64,000 nt of DNA from Clostridium culturomicium (GTDB lineage: Bacteria; Bacillota; Clostridia; Clostridiales; Clostridiaceae). The first letter of the stretch is position 1. Each line of letters begins with the position of its first letter. Of the stretch, positions 33,801-41,723 are shown piece by piece. The position numbers and the translations under genes were made by a program. Below the pieces are notes generated by a model that ran no database searches, was not told where the DNA came from, and saw nothing but the letters and a program-made list of their open reading frames with translations. The DNA is taken from the NCBI RefSeq assembly GCF_000821305.1, contig NZ_CCXK01000014.1:563017-627016 (forward strand), written 5' to 3'.

Positions 33801-34364
33801 AAGTTTTTCTAAGTCTATATCTTGTAATAAGATTTTTACAGACTCAGCTCCCATACCTGCTACGAATCCATCATATCCATATTTGTCTACTGCTTCTCTA
33901 TAATCTTTTTCAGTTAAGATTTGTTTCTTATCTAGTGGTGTATCTTTTGGATCTAACACAACATAAGAAGCAAAGTATAATACTTTCTCTAAAGAACGTG
34001 GTGACATATCAAGGATTAATCCCATACGAGATGGTATACCTTTGAAGTACCAGATGTGAGACACAGGGGCAGCAAGCTCTATGTGCCCCATTCTCTCACG
34101 TCTTACTTTAGATTTTGTGACCTCAACACCACATCTATCACATACTATACCTTTATATCTAACCCTTTTATATTTTCCACAGTGACATTCCCAGTCTTTT
34201 ATTGGTCCAAATATTCTTTCACAGAATAAACCATCTCTTTCTGGCTTTAAGGTTCTGTAGTTTATTGTTTCAGGTTTCTTTACTTCTCCTCTAGACCATT
34301 CTCTGATCTGTTCTGGTGAAGCTAACCCTATTTGTATTGCATCAAAATTATTTAATTCAACCAA
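30837..34364 (-). CDS. rpoC: DNA-directed RNA polymerase subunit beta'
   Basis: Beta' (1175 residues) forms the catalytic cleft with beta. The N-terminal zinc ribbon reads CHCGKYKRVRYKGIVCDRCG, the catalytic magnesium motif is NADFDGDQMAVH, and the second zinc site (CNCKIGVCAKCYG) is near residue 880. Length and order are normal for Firmicutes. The start is a TTG at 34364 with GGGAGG 9 nt upstream. It is 20 bp downstream of rpoB. Confidence 0.98.
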   Translation of the reverse strand: MVELNNFDAIQIGLASPEQIREWSRGEVKKPETINYRTLKPERDGLFCERIFGPIKDWECHCGKYKRVRYKGIVCDRCGVEVTKSKVRRERMGHIELAAPVSHIWYFKGIPSRMGLILDMSPRSLEKVLYFASYVVLDPKDTPLDKKQILTEKDYREAVDKYGYDGFVAGMGAESVKILLQDIDLEKLSAELKEDFKTSTGQKKIRTIRRLDVVESFRKSHNKPEWMIIDVIPVIPPDLRPMVQLDGGRFATSDLNDLYRRVINRNNRLKKLLDLQAPDIIVRNEKRMLQEAVDSLIDNGRRGRPVTGPGNRPLKSLSDMLKGKQGRFRQNLLGKRVDYSGRSVIVVGPELKMYQCGLPKEMALELFKPFVMKKLTESGVAHNIKSAKRMVERVQPQVWDILEGVIQDHPVLLNRAPTLHRLGIQAFQPILVEGRAIKLHPLVCTAYNADFDGDQMAVHVPLSVEAQAEARFLMLGAHNIMKASDGKPVCAPTQDMVLGSYYLTLDREGAKGEGRVFSSPDEVMMAYAAKDVEIHAAIKVRMCREVDGKKEYGMIDTTLGRLLFNESIPQDLGFVDRSIPGNEFKLEVDFLVSKKNLGTIIDKCYTLHGPSETSKMLDAIKAKGYHYSTIGAITVAIADMEVPPVKKDLLADADATVEKIEKMYRRGFISEDERYEKVIDKWTKTTEDVANALMDSLDKFNPINMMADSGARGSKSQIKQLAGMRGLMASPSGKIIELPIRASFREGLEVLEYFLSTHGARKGNADTALKTADSGYLTRRLVDVSQDVIVREEDCGTHEGYEVTEIKEGSEVIEPLSERLSGRYSAEQVLHPATGEVIVERDEYMNSALAEKVEKAGVKKVKIRSVFTCNCKIGVCAKCYGMNMATADKINIGEAVGIIAAQSIGEPGTQLTMRTFHTGGVVGADITQGLPRVEELFEARKPKGLAIVSDCAGTVRIEETKKKRTVIVTGNDGEEHSYDIPFGSRVKVQNGEIIEAGDEITEGSVNPHDIIRIKGVKGVKNYLLSEVQKVYRLQGVDINDKHLEVVIRQMTRKIKVEETGDTDLLPGTMMDIFDFEEANERAIAQGGEPAEGKIALLGITKAALATDSFLSAASFQETTRVLTDAAIKGKIDPLVGLKENVIIGKLIPAGTGMNRYRGIKISDNKPVVEEVEINA

Positions 34365-34384
34365 GGGTACATCCTCCCTTCCAT

Positions 34385-37300
34385 TTAGTGTTCATCATTA
34401 AAATCATCTAAAACTAAATCGCTATCCAAATCAGATTCTAGGTTAATATCCAAATCTGAATCTAAGTCATCACTGAATTCATCTAAATTAATATCTAATT
34501 CAGCATCCTCATCCACATCAGATCCTTCAATATCTATAGGCTCAGCAAATTCTTTTGATGGTTCAGCAGGAGTCACTTCTTCCTTGCCTTCCATATTCAC
34601 TTCTAATTCCTCTACCTCATCTTCAATAGACTCTCTAAGTTTTATTTCTTCAAGGCTTTCATCAAGCAACTTAACATCTAAGCAAAGCGCTTGAAGTTCT
34701 TTGATAAGAACTTTGAATGATTCTGGAACACCTGGTTCTGGAATATTCTCACCCTTAACAATAGCCTCATAAGTTTTAACTCTTCCAACAACGTCATCAG
34801 ACTTAACAGTTAAGATTTCTTGAAGTGTGTGTGCAGCTCCGTATGCTTCTAGAGCCCAAACCTCCATCTCTCCAAATCTTTGTCCTCCGAACTGTGCTTT
34901 ACCACCAAGTGGCTGTTGAGTTACTAGTGAGTATGGTCCAGTAGATCTTGCGTGTATCTTATCATCAACTAAGTGGTGAAGCTTTAAGATATACATGTAT
35001 CCAACTGTTACTCTGTTATCAAACGGTTCCCCTGTTCTTCCATCGTATAGAACAGTCTTTCCATCTCTATTATATCCAGCTTTTTCTAAGCAATCTTGAA
35101 TCTCTACGTCTAATGCACCATCAAATACTGGAGTAGCTATATGCCATCCTAATTCGCTTGCTGCCCATCCTAAGTGAACCTCTAGTACCTGACCGATGTT
35201 CATACGTGATGGTACCCCTAGTGGGTTTAAGCAGATTTGAAGTGCCCTTCCGTCTGGTAAGAATGGCATATCCTCAACTGGTAATACTCTTGAGATAACC
35301 CCTTTGTTACCGTGACGTCCAGCCATCTTATCTCCTACAGAGATTTTTCTCTTTTGAGCTATATAGCATCTTACTAATTGATTTACTCCTGGTGGAAGTT
35401 CATCTGCATTATCTTTAGTAAATACTTTAACATCTACTATAATACCTGCTTCTCCATGAGGAACTCTTAATGATGTATCTCTAACTTCTCTAGCTTTCTC
35501 TCCGAATATTGCTCTAAGTAATCTCTCTTCAGCAGTTAATTCTGTTTCTCCCTTTGGAGTAACTTTTCCTACTAATATATCTCCTGATCTTACTTCGGCA
35601 CCTATTCTAATTATTCCACGCTCGTCGATATCTCTTAGAGCATCTTCACCAACGTTTGGAATATCTCTAGTTATTTCTTCAGGTCCTAGTTTAGTATCTC
35701 TAGCCTCTGATTCATATTCTTCTATATGGACAGAAGTGAAGATATCATCTCTTACTAACTCTTCAGAAATAAGCATAGCATCCTCGTAGTTATAACCTTC
35801 CCAAGTTATAAATCCGATTCTGATGTTCTTTCCTAAAGCTATTTCACCTAGGTCTGTAGATGGACCGTCAGCTAAAACAGTGTTTACTTCAACCCTCTCG
35901 CCTTTATCAACGATTGGACGTTGGTTTACACAGGTTCCTGCGTTTGATCTCTTGAACTTTAATAGGTGGTATGTGTCTGTACCGCCATCTGAATCTCTTT
36001 TTATTCTAACCTCGTTAGCACTTACATAAGATACAACTCCAGCATTTTTAGCCTTAGGTAATACCCCTGAGTCTACTGCTGCTTTGTACTCTATTCCTGT
36101 ACCAACAACTGGTGCTTGCGTTTTTAATAGTGGAACTGCTTGACGTTGCATGTTTGATCCCATCAGTGCACGAGTAGCGTCGTCATTCTCAAGGAACGGT
36201 ATCATTGCTGTCGCAACAGAAACGATCTGTCTTGGAGATATATCTATAAGATCTACCTCTTCTCTGTTTACAACAATAACATCTTCTCTTGCTCTAACAG
36301 TAACCTTCTTATCAATGAAGTGTCCTTCTGCATCTAATGGCTCACTAGCTTGAGCTACTAGGTAGTTATCCTCTTCATCTGCAGTAATATATATAATTTT
36401 GTCTATAGCCTTACCTAGCTTTTTATCAACCACTCTATATGGCGTCTGCATAAATCCATACTCATTTACCTTAGCATAAGTAGCTAATGAGTTAATAAGA
36501 CCTATGTTCGGACCCTCTGGTGTCTCGATAGGACACATTCTTCCATAGTGAGAGTAGTGAACGTCTCTTACTTCAAATCCAGCTCTTTCTCTAGATAATC
36601 CTCCAGGTCCTAAAGCTGATAATCTTCTCTTATGTGTTAACTCAGATAATGGGTTAGTTTGATCCATGAACTGTGATAACTGAGAGCTTCCAAAGAATTC
36701 TTTAATAGACGCAACAACTGGTCTAATGTTTATTAATGCTTGTGGAGTAATTATCTCTTGGTCTTGAACAGTCATTCTTTCCTTAACTACTCTTTCCATT
36801 CTAGAAAGCCCAATTCTAAATTGGTTCTGTAATAACTCTCCTACAGATCTTAATCTTCTATTACCTAAGTGGTCTATATCATCTATATTACCAACTCCAT
36901 ATGGTAAGCCAAGTTCATAACTTAGTGTTGCATATATATCATCTCTGATTATATGTTTTGGAATCAGTCTTGTAATATTTGCTTTTATTTGTTCTCTTAT
37001 ATCATCTTCATCACTGTATGTGTCTAATATCTCTTTTAAAGTTGGATAATGAACATACTCTTTAACATGTAAATCTGAAACATCAAAATTCACATATTTA
37101 GCTAAATCAACAAAGTTGTTTCCTATGACTCTAATAACTCTATCATCAACCTGAATATCAACAGAATTTATTCCTAAGTTCTGAATTTCAGTTGCTAATT
37201 CTCTATCTATCCTGCTACCCTTTTCAACGATAATTTCACCTGTTTCTGGGTGTATTATATTTTCAGCAGCAATTTGATTCATAATTCTAAGTCTGATAGC

Positions 37301-38140
37301 TAACTTCTTATTGAATTTATATCTACCTACTCTTGATAAATCATATCTTTTCGCATCAAAGAATAATGATTCTATTAATGAAATGGCACTGTCCACAGTT
37401 GGTGGTTCACCAGGTCTTAATCTCTTATAGATTTCTAATAGCGCATCATTCTTATCCTTTGTATTATCTTTTTCAAGAGATGCCTTTAATCTTTCATCTT
37501 CACCGAAGATTTCAAGAATCTCTGCATCACTACCATAGTTAAGCATTACTCTCATTAAAACAGTAATAGGTAGCTTTCTTGTCTTGTCTATTCTTACATA
37601 TATTATATCGTTAGAGTCTGTCTCGTACTCAAGCCAAGCCCCTCTATTCGGTATAACTGTTGCAGAATATAACTTTTTACCTGTTTTGTCTACTTCTTCT
37701 TTGTAATATACTCCTGGAGATCTAACTAGCTGACTAACAATAACTCTCTCAGCTCCGTTGATAACAAAGGTACCTTGATCAGTCATAAGTGGGAAATCTC
37801 CCATAAAGACTTCTTGTTCCTTTATTTCTCCTGTTTCATTGTTTTGTAGTCTAACTTTCACCTTCAATGGTGCTGCATAAGTAGTATCTCTTTCTTTGCA
37901 CTGTTCAATTGAGTATTTAATATTTTCCATATCCAACTTATAGTTGACAAATTCTAAAGATAAATTGCCAGTATAGTCTTGTATTGGATTAATATCATCA
38001 AATACCTCGTGCAAACCTTCAGCTAAGAACCAATCATATGAGTCTAATTGCACCTCAATTAAATTTGGCATCTCCGCCGTTTCTTTTACCTTGGAAAAGC
38101 TCATTCTTTCCCTTTTACCAACTTTTACAGGATGTACCAT
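34385..38140 (-). CDS. rpoB: DNA-directed RNA polymerase subunit beta
   Basis: Beta (1251 residues) with complete conserved regions. The rifampicin pocket contains SQLSQFMDQTNPLSELTHKR, the wild-type pattern. The start is the ATG at 38140 (MVHPVKVGKRERMSFSKVKE) with GGGGTGA 7 nt upstream. The longer frame adds 25 unsupported residues. The C-terminus carries an acidic tail of about 50 residues rich in Asp, Leu and Ser (for example DLDSDLDINLESDLDSDL) after the conserved end of the subunit. It is transcribed from its own promoter about 200 bp upstream. Confidence 0.98.
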   Translation of the reverse strand: MVHPVKVGKRERMSFSKVKETAEMPNLIEVQLDSYDWFLAEGLHEVFDDINPIQDYTGNLSLEFVNYKLDMENIKYSIEQCKERDTTYAAPLKVKVRLQNNETGEIKEQEVFMGDFPLMTDQGTFVINGAERVIVSQLVRSPGVYYKEEVDKTGKKLYSATVIPNRGAWLEYETDSNDIIYVRIDKTRKLPITVLMRVMLNYGSDAEILEIFGEDERLKASLEKDNTKDKNDALLEIYKRLRPGEPPTVDSAISLIESLFFDAKRYDLSRVGRYKFNKKLAIRLRIMNQIAAENIIHPETGEIIVEKGSRIDRELATEIQNLGINSVDIQVDDRVIRVIGNNFVDLAKYVNFDVSDLHVKEYVHYPTLKEILDTYSDEDDIREQIKANITRLIPKHIIRDDIYATLSYELGLPYGVGNIDDIDHLGNRRLRSVGELLQNQFRIGLSRMERVVKERMTVQDQEIITPQALINIRPVVASIKEFFGSSQLSQFMDQTNPLSELTHKRRLSALGPGGLSRERAGFEVRDVHYSHYGRMCPIETPEGPNIGLINSLATYAKVNEYGFMQTPYRVVDKKLGKAIDKIIYITADEEDNYLVAQASEPLDAEGHFIDKKVTVRAREDVIVVNREEVDLIDISPRQIVSVATAMIPFLENDDATRALMGSNMQRQAVPLLKTQAPVVGTGIEYKAAVDSGVLPKAKNAGVVSYVSANEVRIKRDSDGGTDTYHLLKFKRSNAGTCVNQRPIVDKGERVEVNTVLADGPSTDLGEIALGKNIRIGFITWEGYNYEDAMLISEELVRDDIFTSVHIEEYESEARDTKLGPEEITRDIPNVGEDALRDIDERGIIRIGAEVRSGDILVGKVTPKGETELTAEERLLRAIFGEKAREVRDTSLRVPHGEAGIIVDVKVFTKDNADELPPGVNQLVRCYIAQKRKISVGDKMAGRHGNKGVISRVLPVEDMPFLPDGRALQICLNPLGVPSRMNIGQVLEVHLGWAASELGWHIATPVFDGALDVEIQDCLEKAGYNRDGKTVLYDGRTGEPFDNRVTVGYMYILKLHHLVDDKIHARSTGPYSLVTQQPLGGKAQFGGQRFGEMEVWALEAYGAAHTLQEILTVKSDDVVGRVKTYEAIVKGENIPEPGVPESFKVLIKELQALCLDVKLLDESLEEIKLRESIEDEVEELEVNMEGKEEVTPAEPSKEFAEPIDIEGSDVDEDAELDINLDEFSDDLDSDLDINLESDLDSDLVLDDFNDEH

Positions 38141-38340
38141 ATTATTTTCACCCCTTGTATAAACTAAAATAACCCAAGACACACTTTCCCCTAGGACTTT
38201 GTGTTTCGGACTCACACTTGTTCATCATGCAATTTTACCCAAATCAAAAAAAATTATTCATTGTCCGCAAACCAAAAGGTTCCACCTAATTTTTTCACAT
38301 TTTACTCTTACCGCATGATTTTATATACTTTATTCGCATT
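38141..38340 (-). promoter_or_regulatory. Roughly 200-nt leader of rpoBC
   Basis: No open frame with a ribosome binding site is seen between the promoter and rpoB. The minus strand shows an AACC/GGTT hairpin with a TTTT loop, a run of nine U residues about 25 nt later, and then a GC-richer section (near 38160-38225) with possible pairings such as GTGT/ACAC. The layout could allow attenuation or autoregulation of RNA polymerase synthesis, but no known family is recognised. Confidence 0.4.
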
Positions 38341-38345
38341 GAAAT

Positions 38346-38374
38346 ATGATATCACTAAACTTATCACATGTCAA
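38346..38374 (-). promoter_or_regulatory. Sigma-A promoter of rpoBC
   Basis: A perfect TTGACA (complement of 38369-38374) and TATCAT (complement of 38346-38351) are exactly 17 bp apart. It lies between the rplL terminator and rpoB. Confidence 0.85.
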
Positions 38375-38429
38375 CAATTATTTCATTTATTTCTAAATTT
38401 CTTCATTTTCTGAGGAAATTCTTCTGTTA

Positions 38430-38461
38430 CAAAAATGGAGTACTTAATCTAAGTACTCCAT
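38430..38461 (-). terminator. Terminator after rplL
   Basis: A perfect 12-bp stem (38435-38446 / 38450-38461) with a 3-nt loop is followed on the minus strand by five U residues. It separates rplJL from rpoBC. In many bacteria this site allows partial read-through. Confidence 0.9.
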
Positions 38462-38484
38462 AATATAAATCTTTTAAAGATCTA

Positions 38485-38850
38485 CTATTTTACTTCAACA
38501 GTAGCTCCAACTTCTTCAAGTTTAGCTTTCATGTTTTCAGCATCTTCTTTGCTTACAGCTTCTTTAATTGTTTTAGGAGCTCCATCAACTATATCTTTAG
38601 CTTCTTTTAATCCTAATCCAGTTAATTCTCTAACAACTTTTATAACTTTTATTTTTCCTGCTCCAGCGTTAGTTAATACTACGTCGAATTCAGTTTTCTC
38701 TTCAGCTGCTGCTGCTCCAGCTCCTGCTCCTGCAACTGCTACTGGTGCTGCTGCGCTTACTCCAAATTCCTCTTCACAAGCCTTTACTAGCTCGTTTAAT
38801 TCTAAAACAGTCATATCTTTAATAGCTTGAATTATTTCTTCTCTTGTCAT
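38485..38850 (-). CDS. rplL: 50S ribosomal protein L7/L12
   Basis: L7/L12 (121 residues) forms the flexible stalk that recruits translation factors. The N-terminal dimerisation domain is followed by an Ala-rich hinge (AAAPVAVAGAGAGAAAAEEK) and the globular C-domain with VKVVRELTGLGLKEAKDIVD-like sequence. The start is the ATG at 38850. A GTG four codons upstream lies inside the GGAGGTG ribosome binding site. Confidence 0.98.
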   Translation of the reverse strand: MTREEIIQAIKDMTVLELNELVKACEEEFGVSAAAPVAVAGAGAGAAAAEEKTEFDVVLTNAGAGKIKVIKVVRELTGLGLKEAKDIVDGAPKTIKEAVSKEDAENMKAKLEEVGATVEVK

Positions 38851-38917
38851 TTTAAAATGCACCTCCGAATATTTTTAAATAATTAATGTGTTTTTTCTAA
38901 CTACAAATTAGTATATA

Positions 38918-39424
38918 TTACTCTGCTACTTCTTCGCCTTTTTTCTCAGCAACTGCACTTAATAAGTACGCTAAGTTTGAAAGTGGAGCTTTGAAGCTTC
39001 CAAGTAGTTTTGCAAGAAGTACGTCTCTTGATGGTATAGAAGCGATTTCTGTAATCTCTTTCTCACCGTAAAGAGTTCCTTGGATAACCCCTGCTTTTAA
39101 TTTAAGTTTTTTATGAGTTTTTGCAAAGTCATTTAAAACTCTTGCTGGAGCTGTTGGATCTTCATATCCTAGAGCTATTGATACTGGCCCTTGAAGATAT
39201 TGATCTAATCCTTCAATTCCTAATTCTTTAGCAGCTAATGTTACTAGAGTGTTTTTGTATACTCTATATTCAACACCTGCTTCTCTTAATGCTTTTCTTA
39301 ATTGTGTATCTTCTTCAACGTTAAGTCCTTGATACTCACTAAGAACAACTCCTTGAGCACTTTGTAACTTTTCCTTTATTTCAGCAACTTTTGCTTCTTT
39401 TAAAGATCTATTTTTACTTTGCAC
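38918..39424 (-). CDS. rplJ: 50S ribosomal protein L10
   Basis: L10 (168 residues) anchors L7/L12 dimers on the 50S stalk base. The N-terminal RNA-binding domain includes LSEYQGLNVEEDTQLRKALR and VYKNTLVTLAAKEL. The C-terminal helix binds L12. The start is a GTG with AGGAGGTG upstream. The gene follows an L10 leader with an attenuator and its own promoter. Confidence 0.97.
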   Translation of the reverse strand: MQSKNRSLKEAKVAEIKEKLQSAQGVVLSEYQGLNVEEDTQLRKALREAGVEYRVYKNTLVTLAAKELGIEGLDQYLQGPVSIALGYEDPTAPARVLNDFAKTHKKLKLKAGVIQGTLYGEKEITEIASIPSRDVLLAKLLGSFKAPLSNLAYLLSAVAEKKGEEVAE

Positions 39425-39461
39425 TGTGTGTCCACCTCCTTACAGTTTTCACTGTATTTTT

Positions 39462-39570
39462 CCAAAAATTAAGGTCTCCCCGTAGACACACGAAGAGACC
39501 AATAAAAATCACATTTATTAGCATCCTCGGTAGGTATAAGTTACGCTTAAAGCACCTACTGTCTACGGAA
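39462..39570 (-). promoter_or_regulatory. L10 leader RNA (rplJL autoregulation)
   Basis: The leader begins with CCGTAGACAGTAGGTG and includes GCGTAACTTATACCTACCGAGG, shown here in two pieces, matching the L10-leader family of ribosomal leaders. The L10(L12)4 complex binds this RNA to repress rplJL. In Bacillus subtilis it acts through transcription attenuation, and the mutually exclusive pairings here fit that mechanism. Confidence 0.85.
39464..39500 (-). terminator. Attenuator hairpin in the rplJL leader
   Basis: Stem GGTCTC/GAGACC (39473-39478 / 39495-39500) with an inner CGT/ACG extension, followed on the minus strand by TTAATTTTT. Its loop contains the complement of the beginning of the leader (39480-39488 against 39560-39568, nine perfect pairs), so this terminator and the long leader stem exclude each other. 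Confidence 0.7.
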
Positions 39571-39588
39571 ATATATTCAACTCTTTGT

Positions 39589-39617
39589 ATTATAACAGAT
39601 TACTCTGTATAATGCAA
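39589..39617 (-). promoter_or_regulatory. Sigma-A promoter of rplJL
   Basis: TTGCAT (complement of 39612-39617) and a perfect TATAAT (complement of 39589-39594) with a 17-bp spacer. It starts just after the rplA stop codon. Confidence 0.85.
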
Positions 39618-39619
39618 TA

Positions 39620-40318
39620 CTAATCTAAAACTTTTGCTGGGTTAACTTTAACTCCAGGTCCCATAGTTGATGCTACAGTAACTGATTTAATGTATTGACC
39701 TTTAGCTGCAGCTGGTTTAGCTTTAACTATAGCGTCCATTAAAGTGTGGAAGTTCTCTTGAAGTTTTTCAACTCCGAAAGATGTCTTACCAATTCCTACG
39801 TGTACGATAGCTGTTTTATCAACTCTGTACTCAACTTTACCAGCTTTAATATCATTTAAAGCTTTAGCAACGTCAAATGTAACTGTTCCTGATTTTGGAT
39901 TTGGCATTAATCCTTTTGGTCCTAATACTCTACCTAGTCTTCCAACTACACCCATCATATCTGGAGTAGCTACAACTACATCAAAATCAAACCAGTTTTC
40001 TTTTTGGATCTTATCTACTAATTCTTCTGCTCCAACGAAATCAGCTCCAGCAGCTTCTGCTTCTTTAGCCTTATCTCCTTTAGCGAAAACTAATACTCTA
40101 ACAGTTTTACCTGTTCCGTGTGGAAGCACTACTGCTCCTCTTACTTGTTGATCTGCATGTCTTGGGTCAACACCAAGTCTTACGTGAACTTCGATAGTCT
40201 CATCAAATTTAGCTTTTGATGTTTTTATTGCAAGGTCCATAGATTCTGCTGGTGTATATAGAGCGTTTTTGTCTACTAATTTAGCACTCTCTATGTAGTT
40301 CTTTCCCATTTTAGCCAT
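39620..40318 (-). CDS. rplA: 50S ribosomal protein L1
   Basis: L1 (232 residues) forms the mobile stalk at the E site and is a translational repressor of its own operon. The central motif PNPKSGTVTFDVAKALNDIK and KTSFGVEKLQENFHTLMDAI are standard. GGAGG precedes the ATG by 9 nt. Immediately upstream lies a motif that mimics the L1 site in 23S rRNA. Confidence 0.98.
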   Translation of the reverse strand: MAKMGKNYIESAKLVDKNALYTPAESMDLAIKTSKAKFDETIEVHVRLGVDPRHADQQVRGAVVLPHGTGKTVRVLVFAKGDKAKEAEAAGADFVGAEELVDKIQKENWFDFDVVVATPDMMGVVGRLGRVLGPKGLMPNPKSGTVTFDVAKALNDIKAGKVEYRVDKTAIVHVGIGKTSFGVEKLQENFHTLMDAIVKAKPAAAKGQYIKSVTVASTMGPGVKVNPAKVLD

Positions 40319-40333
40319 TTTGCATCCTCCTTT

Positions 40334-40361
40334 GTGGTATTAACGGTTTTTGCCTCCCACC
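40334..40361 (-). promoter_or_regulatory. Candidate L1-binding site before rplA
   Basis: On the minus strand the rplK-rplA gap folds as GUGG - GA - GG - loop - CC - GUUAAUA - CCAC: two short helices around an asymmetric internal loop, directly before the Shine-Dalgarno sequence. The GGUGGGAGG...AAUACCAC pattern is that of 23S helices 76-78, the L1 site on the ribosome. L1 repression through such mimicry is established in enterobacteria and archaea. Confidence 0.65.
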
Positions 40362-40373
40362 GAATTAATTGAA

Positions 40374-40799
40374 TTACTCTTCGATTACTATTCCCATGCT
40401 TCTAGCTGTTCCAGCTATCATGCTCATAGCAGCTTCTACTGATGCAGCGTTTAAATCTGGCATCTTAAGCTCAGCAATTTCTCTAACTTTAGCTTTAGAA
40501 ACTGTTGCAACTTTAGTTCTGTTTGGAACTCCTGAACCGCTTTCGATTCCAGCTGCTTTCTTAAGTAATACTGCTGCTGGTGGAGTTTTTAATATGAAGC
40601 TGAAAGATCTATCCTGATATACAGTTATAACAACTGGTATTATCATACCTGGTTGATCCGCAGTCTTCGCGTTAAATTCCTTACAGAATCCCATAATGTT
40701 TACACCGTGTTGACCAAGTGCAGGTCCAACTGGTGGTGCTGGTGTTGCCTTCCCTGCAGGAAGTTGAAGTTTTATCATTCCTGTTATTTTCTTAGCCAT
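40374..40799 (-). CDS. rplK: 50S ribosomal protein L11
   Basis: L11 (141 residues) binds the GTPase-associated centre of 23S rRNA and is involved in the stringent response. The N-terminus KLQLPAGKATPAPPVGPALG and the GVNIMGFCKEFN motif are invariant. The ATG at 40799 with AGGAGGTG 7 nt upstream is the start. The longer frame is unsupported. It is preceded by an L1-site-like motif. Confidence 0.98.
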   Translation of the reverse strand: MAKKITGMIKLQLPAGKATPAPPVGPALGQHGVNIMGFCKEFNAKTADQPGMIIPVVITVYQDRSFSFILKTPPAAVLLKKAAGIESGSGVPNRTKVATVSKAKVREIAELKMPDLNAASVEAAMSMIAGTARSMGIVIEE

Positions 40800-40819
40800 G
40801 AGTTTACACCTCCTATATT

Positions 40820-40848
40820 GTGGTAAGCGGGCGTTAAGCCCTCCCACT
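40820..40848 (-). promoter_or_regulatory. Candidate L1-binding site before rplK
   Basis: The minus strand reads GUGG - GA - GGGC - UUAAC - GCCC - GCUUA - CCAC, the same two-helix architecture as the site before rplA, ending about 10 nt before the AGGAGG. Sharing of the GUGG-GA and UUA(AUA)-CCAC boxes with different helix sequences argues for a selected structure. Confidence 0.7.
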
Positions 40849-40890
40849 TAAATAGAACTAATCCTTAGGATTTGCCCTACTAAGTCTCTC

Positions 40891-41412
40891 TTAAAGTTTT
40901 TGTATTTGATTAAAATCAAGTTCAACAGATGTTTCTCTGCCAAACATGTTTACTAATCCCTTAACCTTGTGTTTTTCTATAGATATTTCGGTAATAACTA
41001 CGGTGAAGTCTTCAAATGGTCCTGATATGACTCTCACTTGTTCTCCTACTTCCACATCTATGTTCACTTGTTTTTCAACAATTCCCATGTTATGAATTTC
41101 GTCTTCTGTTAAGGCTACAGGTTTTGATCCAGGACCTACGAACCCAGTAACCCCTCTTGTATTTCTTACGATATACCAAGAGTCGTCAGTCATAACCATT
41201 TTAACCATAACATATCCAGGGAAAACTTTTCTAAGAATAGTTTTCTCTTTACCATCTTTGATTTCAACTTGTTCCTCCATCGGCACTTGTATGTCATGAA
41301 CGAACTCGTGTAGGTTTCTATTTTCGATAACCTTCTCAAGATTAGCTTTTACTTTATTTTCGTAACCTGAATATGTATGAACTACATACCATTTTGCTTT
41401 TTCTCCTGCCAT
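40891..41412 (-). CDS. nusG: Transcription termination/antitermination protein NusG
   Basis: NusG (173 residues) binds RNA polymerase and modulates pausing and termination. The NGN domain begins AKWYVVHTYSGYENKVKANL. The KOW domain at the C-terminus contains VRVISGPFEDF. It lies between secE and rplK, as in most bacteria. The ribosome binding site (GGAG) is unusually close to the ATG. Confidence 0.97.
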   Translation of the reverse strand: MAGEKAKWYVVHTYSGYENKVKANLEKVIENRNLHEFVHDIQVPMEEQVEIKDGKEKTILRKVFPGYVMVKMVMTDDSWYIVRNTRGVTGFVGPGSKPVALTEDEIHNMGIVEKQVNIDVEVGEQVRVISGPFEDFTVVITEISIEKHKVKGLVNMFGRETSVELDFNQIQKL

Positions 41413-41459
41413 AGCTCCAGGGGTAATAATCCGTATTCCCCCTATACCTCCCTTTTAAA

Positions 41460-41684
41460 TTATTTAAAAATCAAATTAAAGAGGTTTTTAAAACCAACAT
41501 CTAACAAACCTACAGTTATTGTATAAAGAAGACAAAAGCATACTACAGCCGCGAAAGCAGTTTTCACTTCATCTTTAGCTGGCCATGTTACTCTTTTAAA
41601 TTCTGCCTTTAAGTCGATAAAGAACTGTACTATCTTCATTCGTTTTTTCGGTTCTATTGTTTTAACATCAACTTTTACAGCCAT
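41460..41684 (-). CDS. secE: Preprotein translocase subunit SecE
   Basis: SecE (74 residues) clamps SecY in the translocase. It has a short amphipathic helix with the conserved FKRVTWPAKDEV motif and a single C-terminal membrane helix, the minimal Gram-positive form. The ATG at 41684 is preferred, with GGGGATG 9 nt upstream. The GTG at 41693 is too close to that site. Confidence 0.95.
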   Translation of the reverse strand: MAVKVDVKTIEPKKRMKIVQFFIDLKAEFKRVTWPAKDEVKTAFAAVVCFCLLYTITVGLLDVGFKNLFNLIFK

Positions 41685-41723
41685 TTTATTCACATCCCCA
41701 AAATATTTGAAGTTCTATATGAA

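Noticed and set aside
34385..38140. Rifampicin or streptomycin resistance changes in rpoB and rpsL
   Set aside because: The pocket motif in beta and the lysine-bearing motif in S12 both read as the usual wild-type forms.
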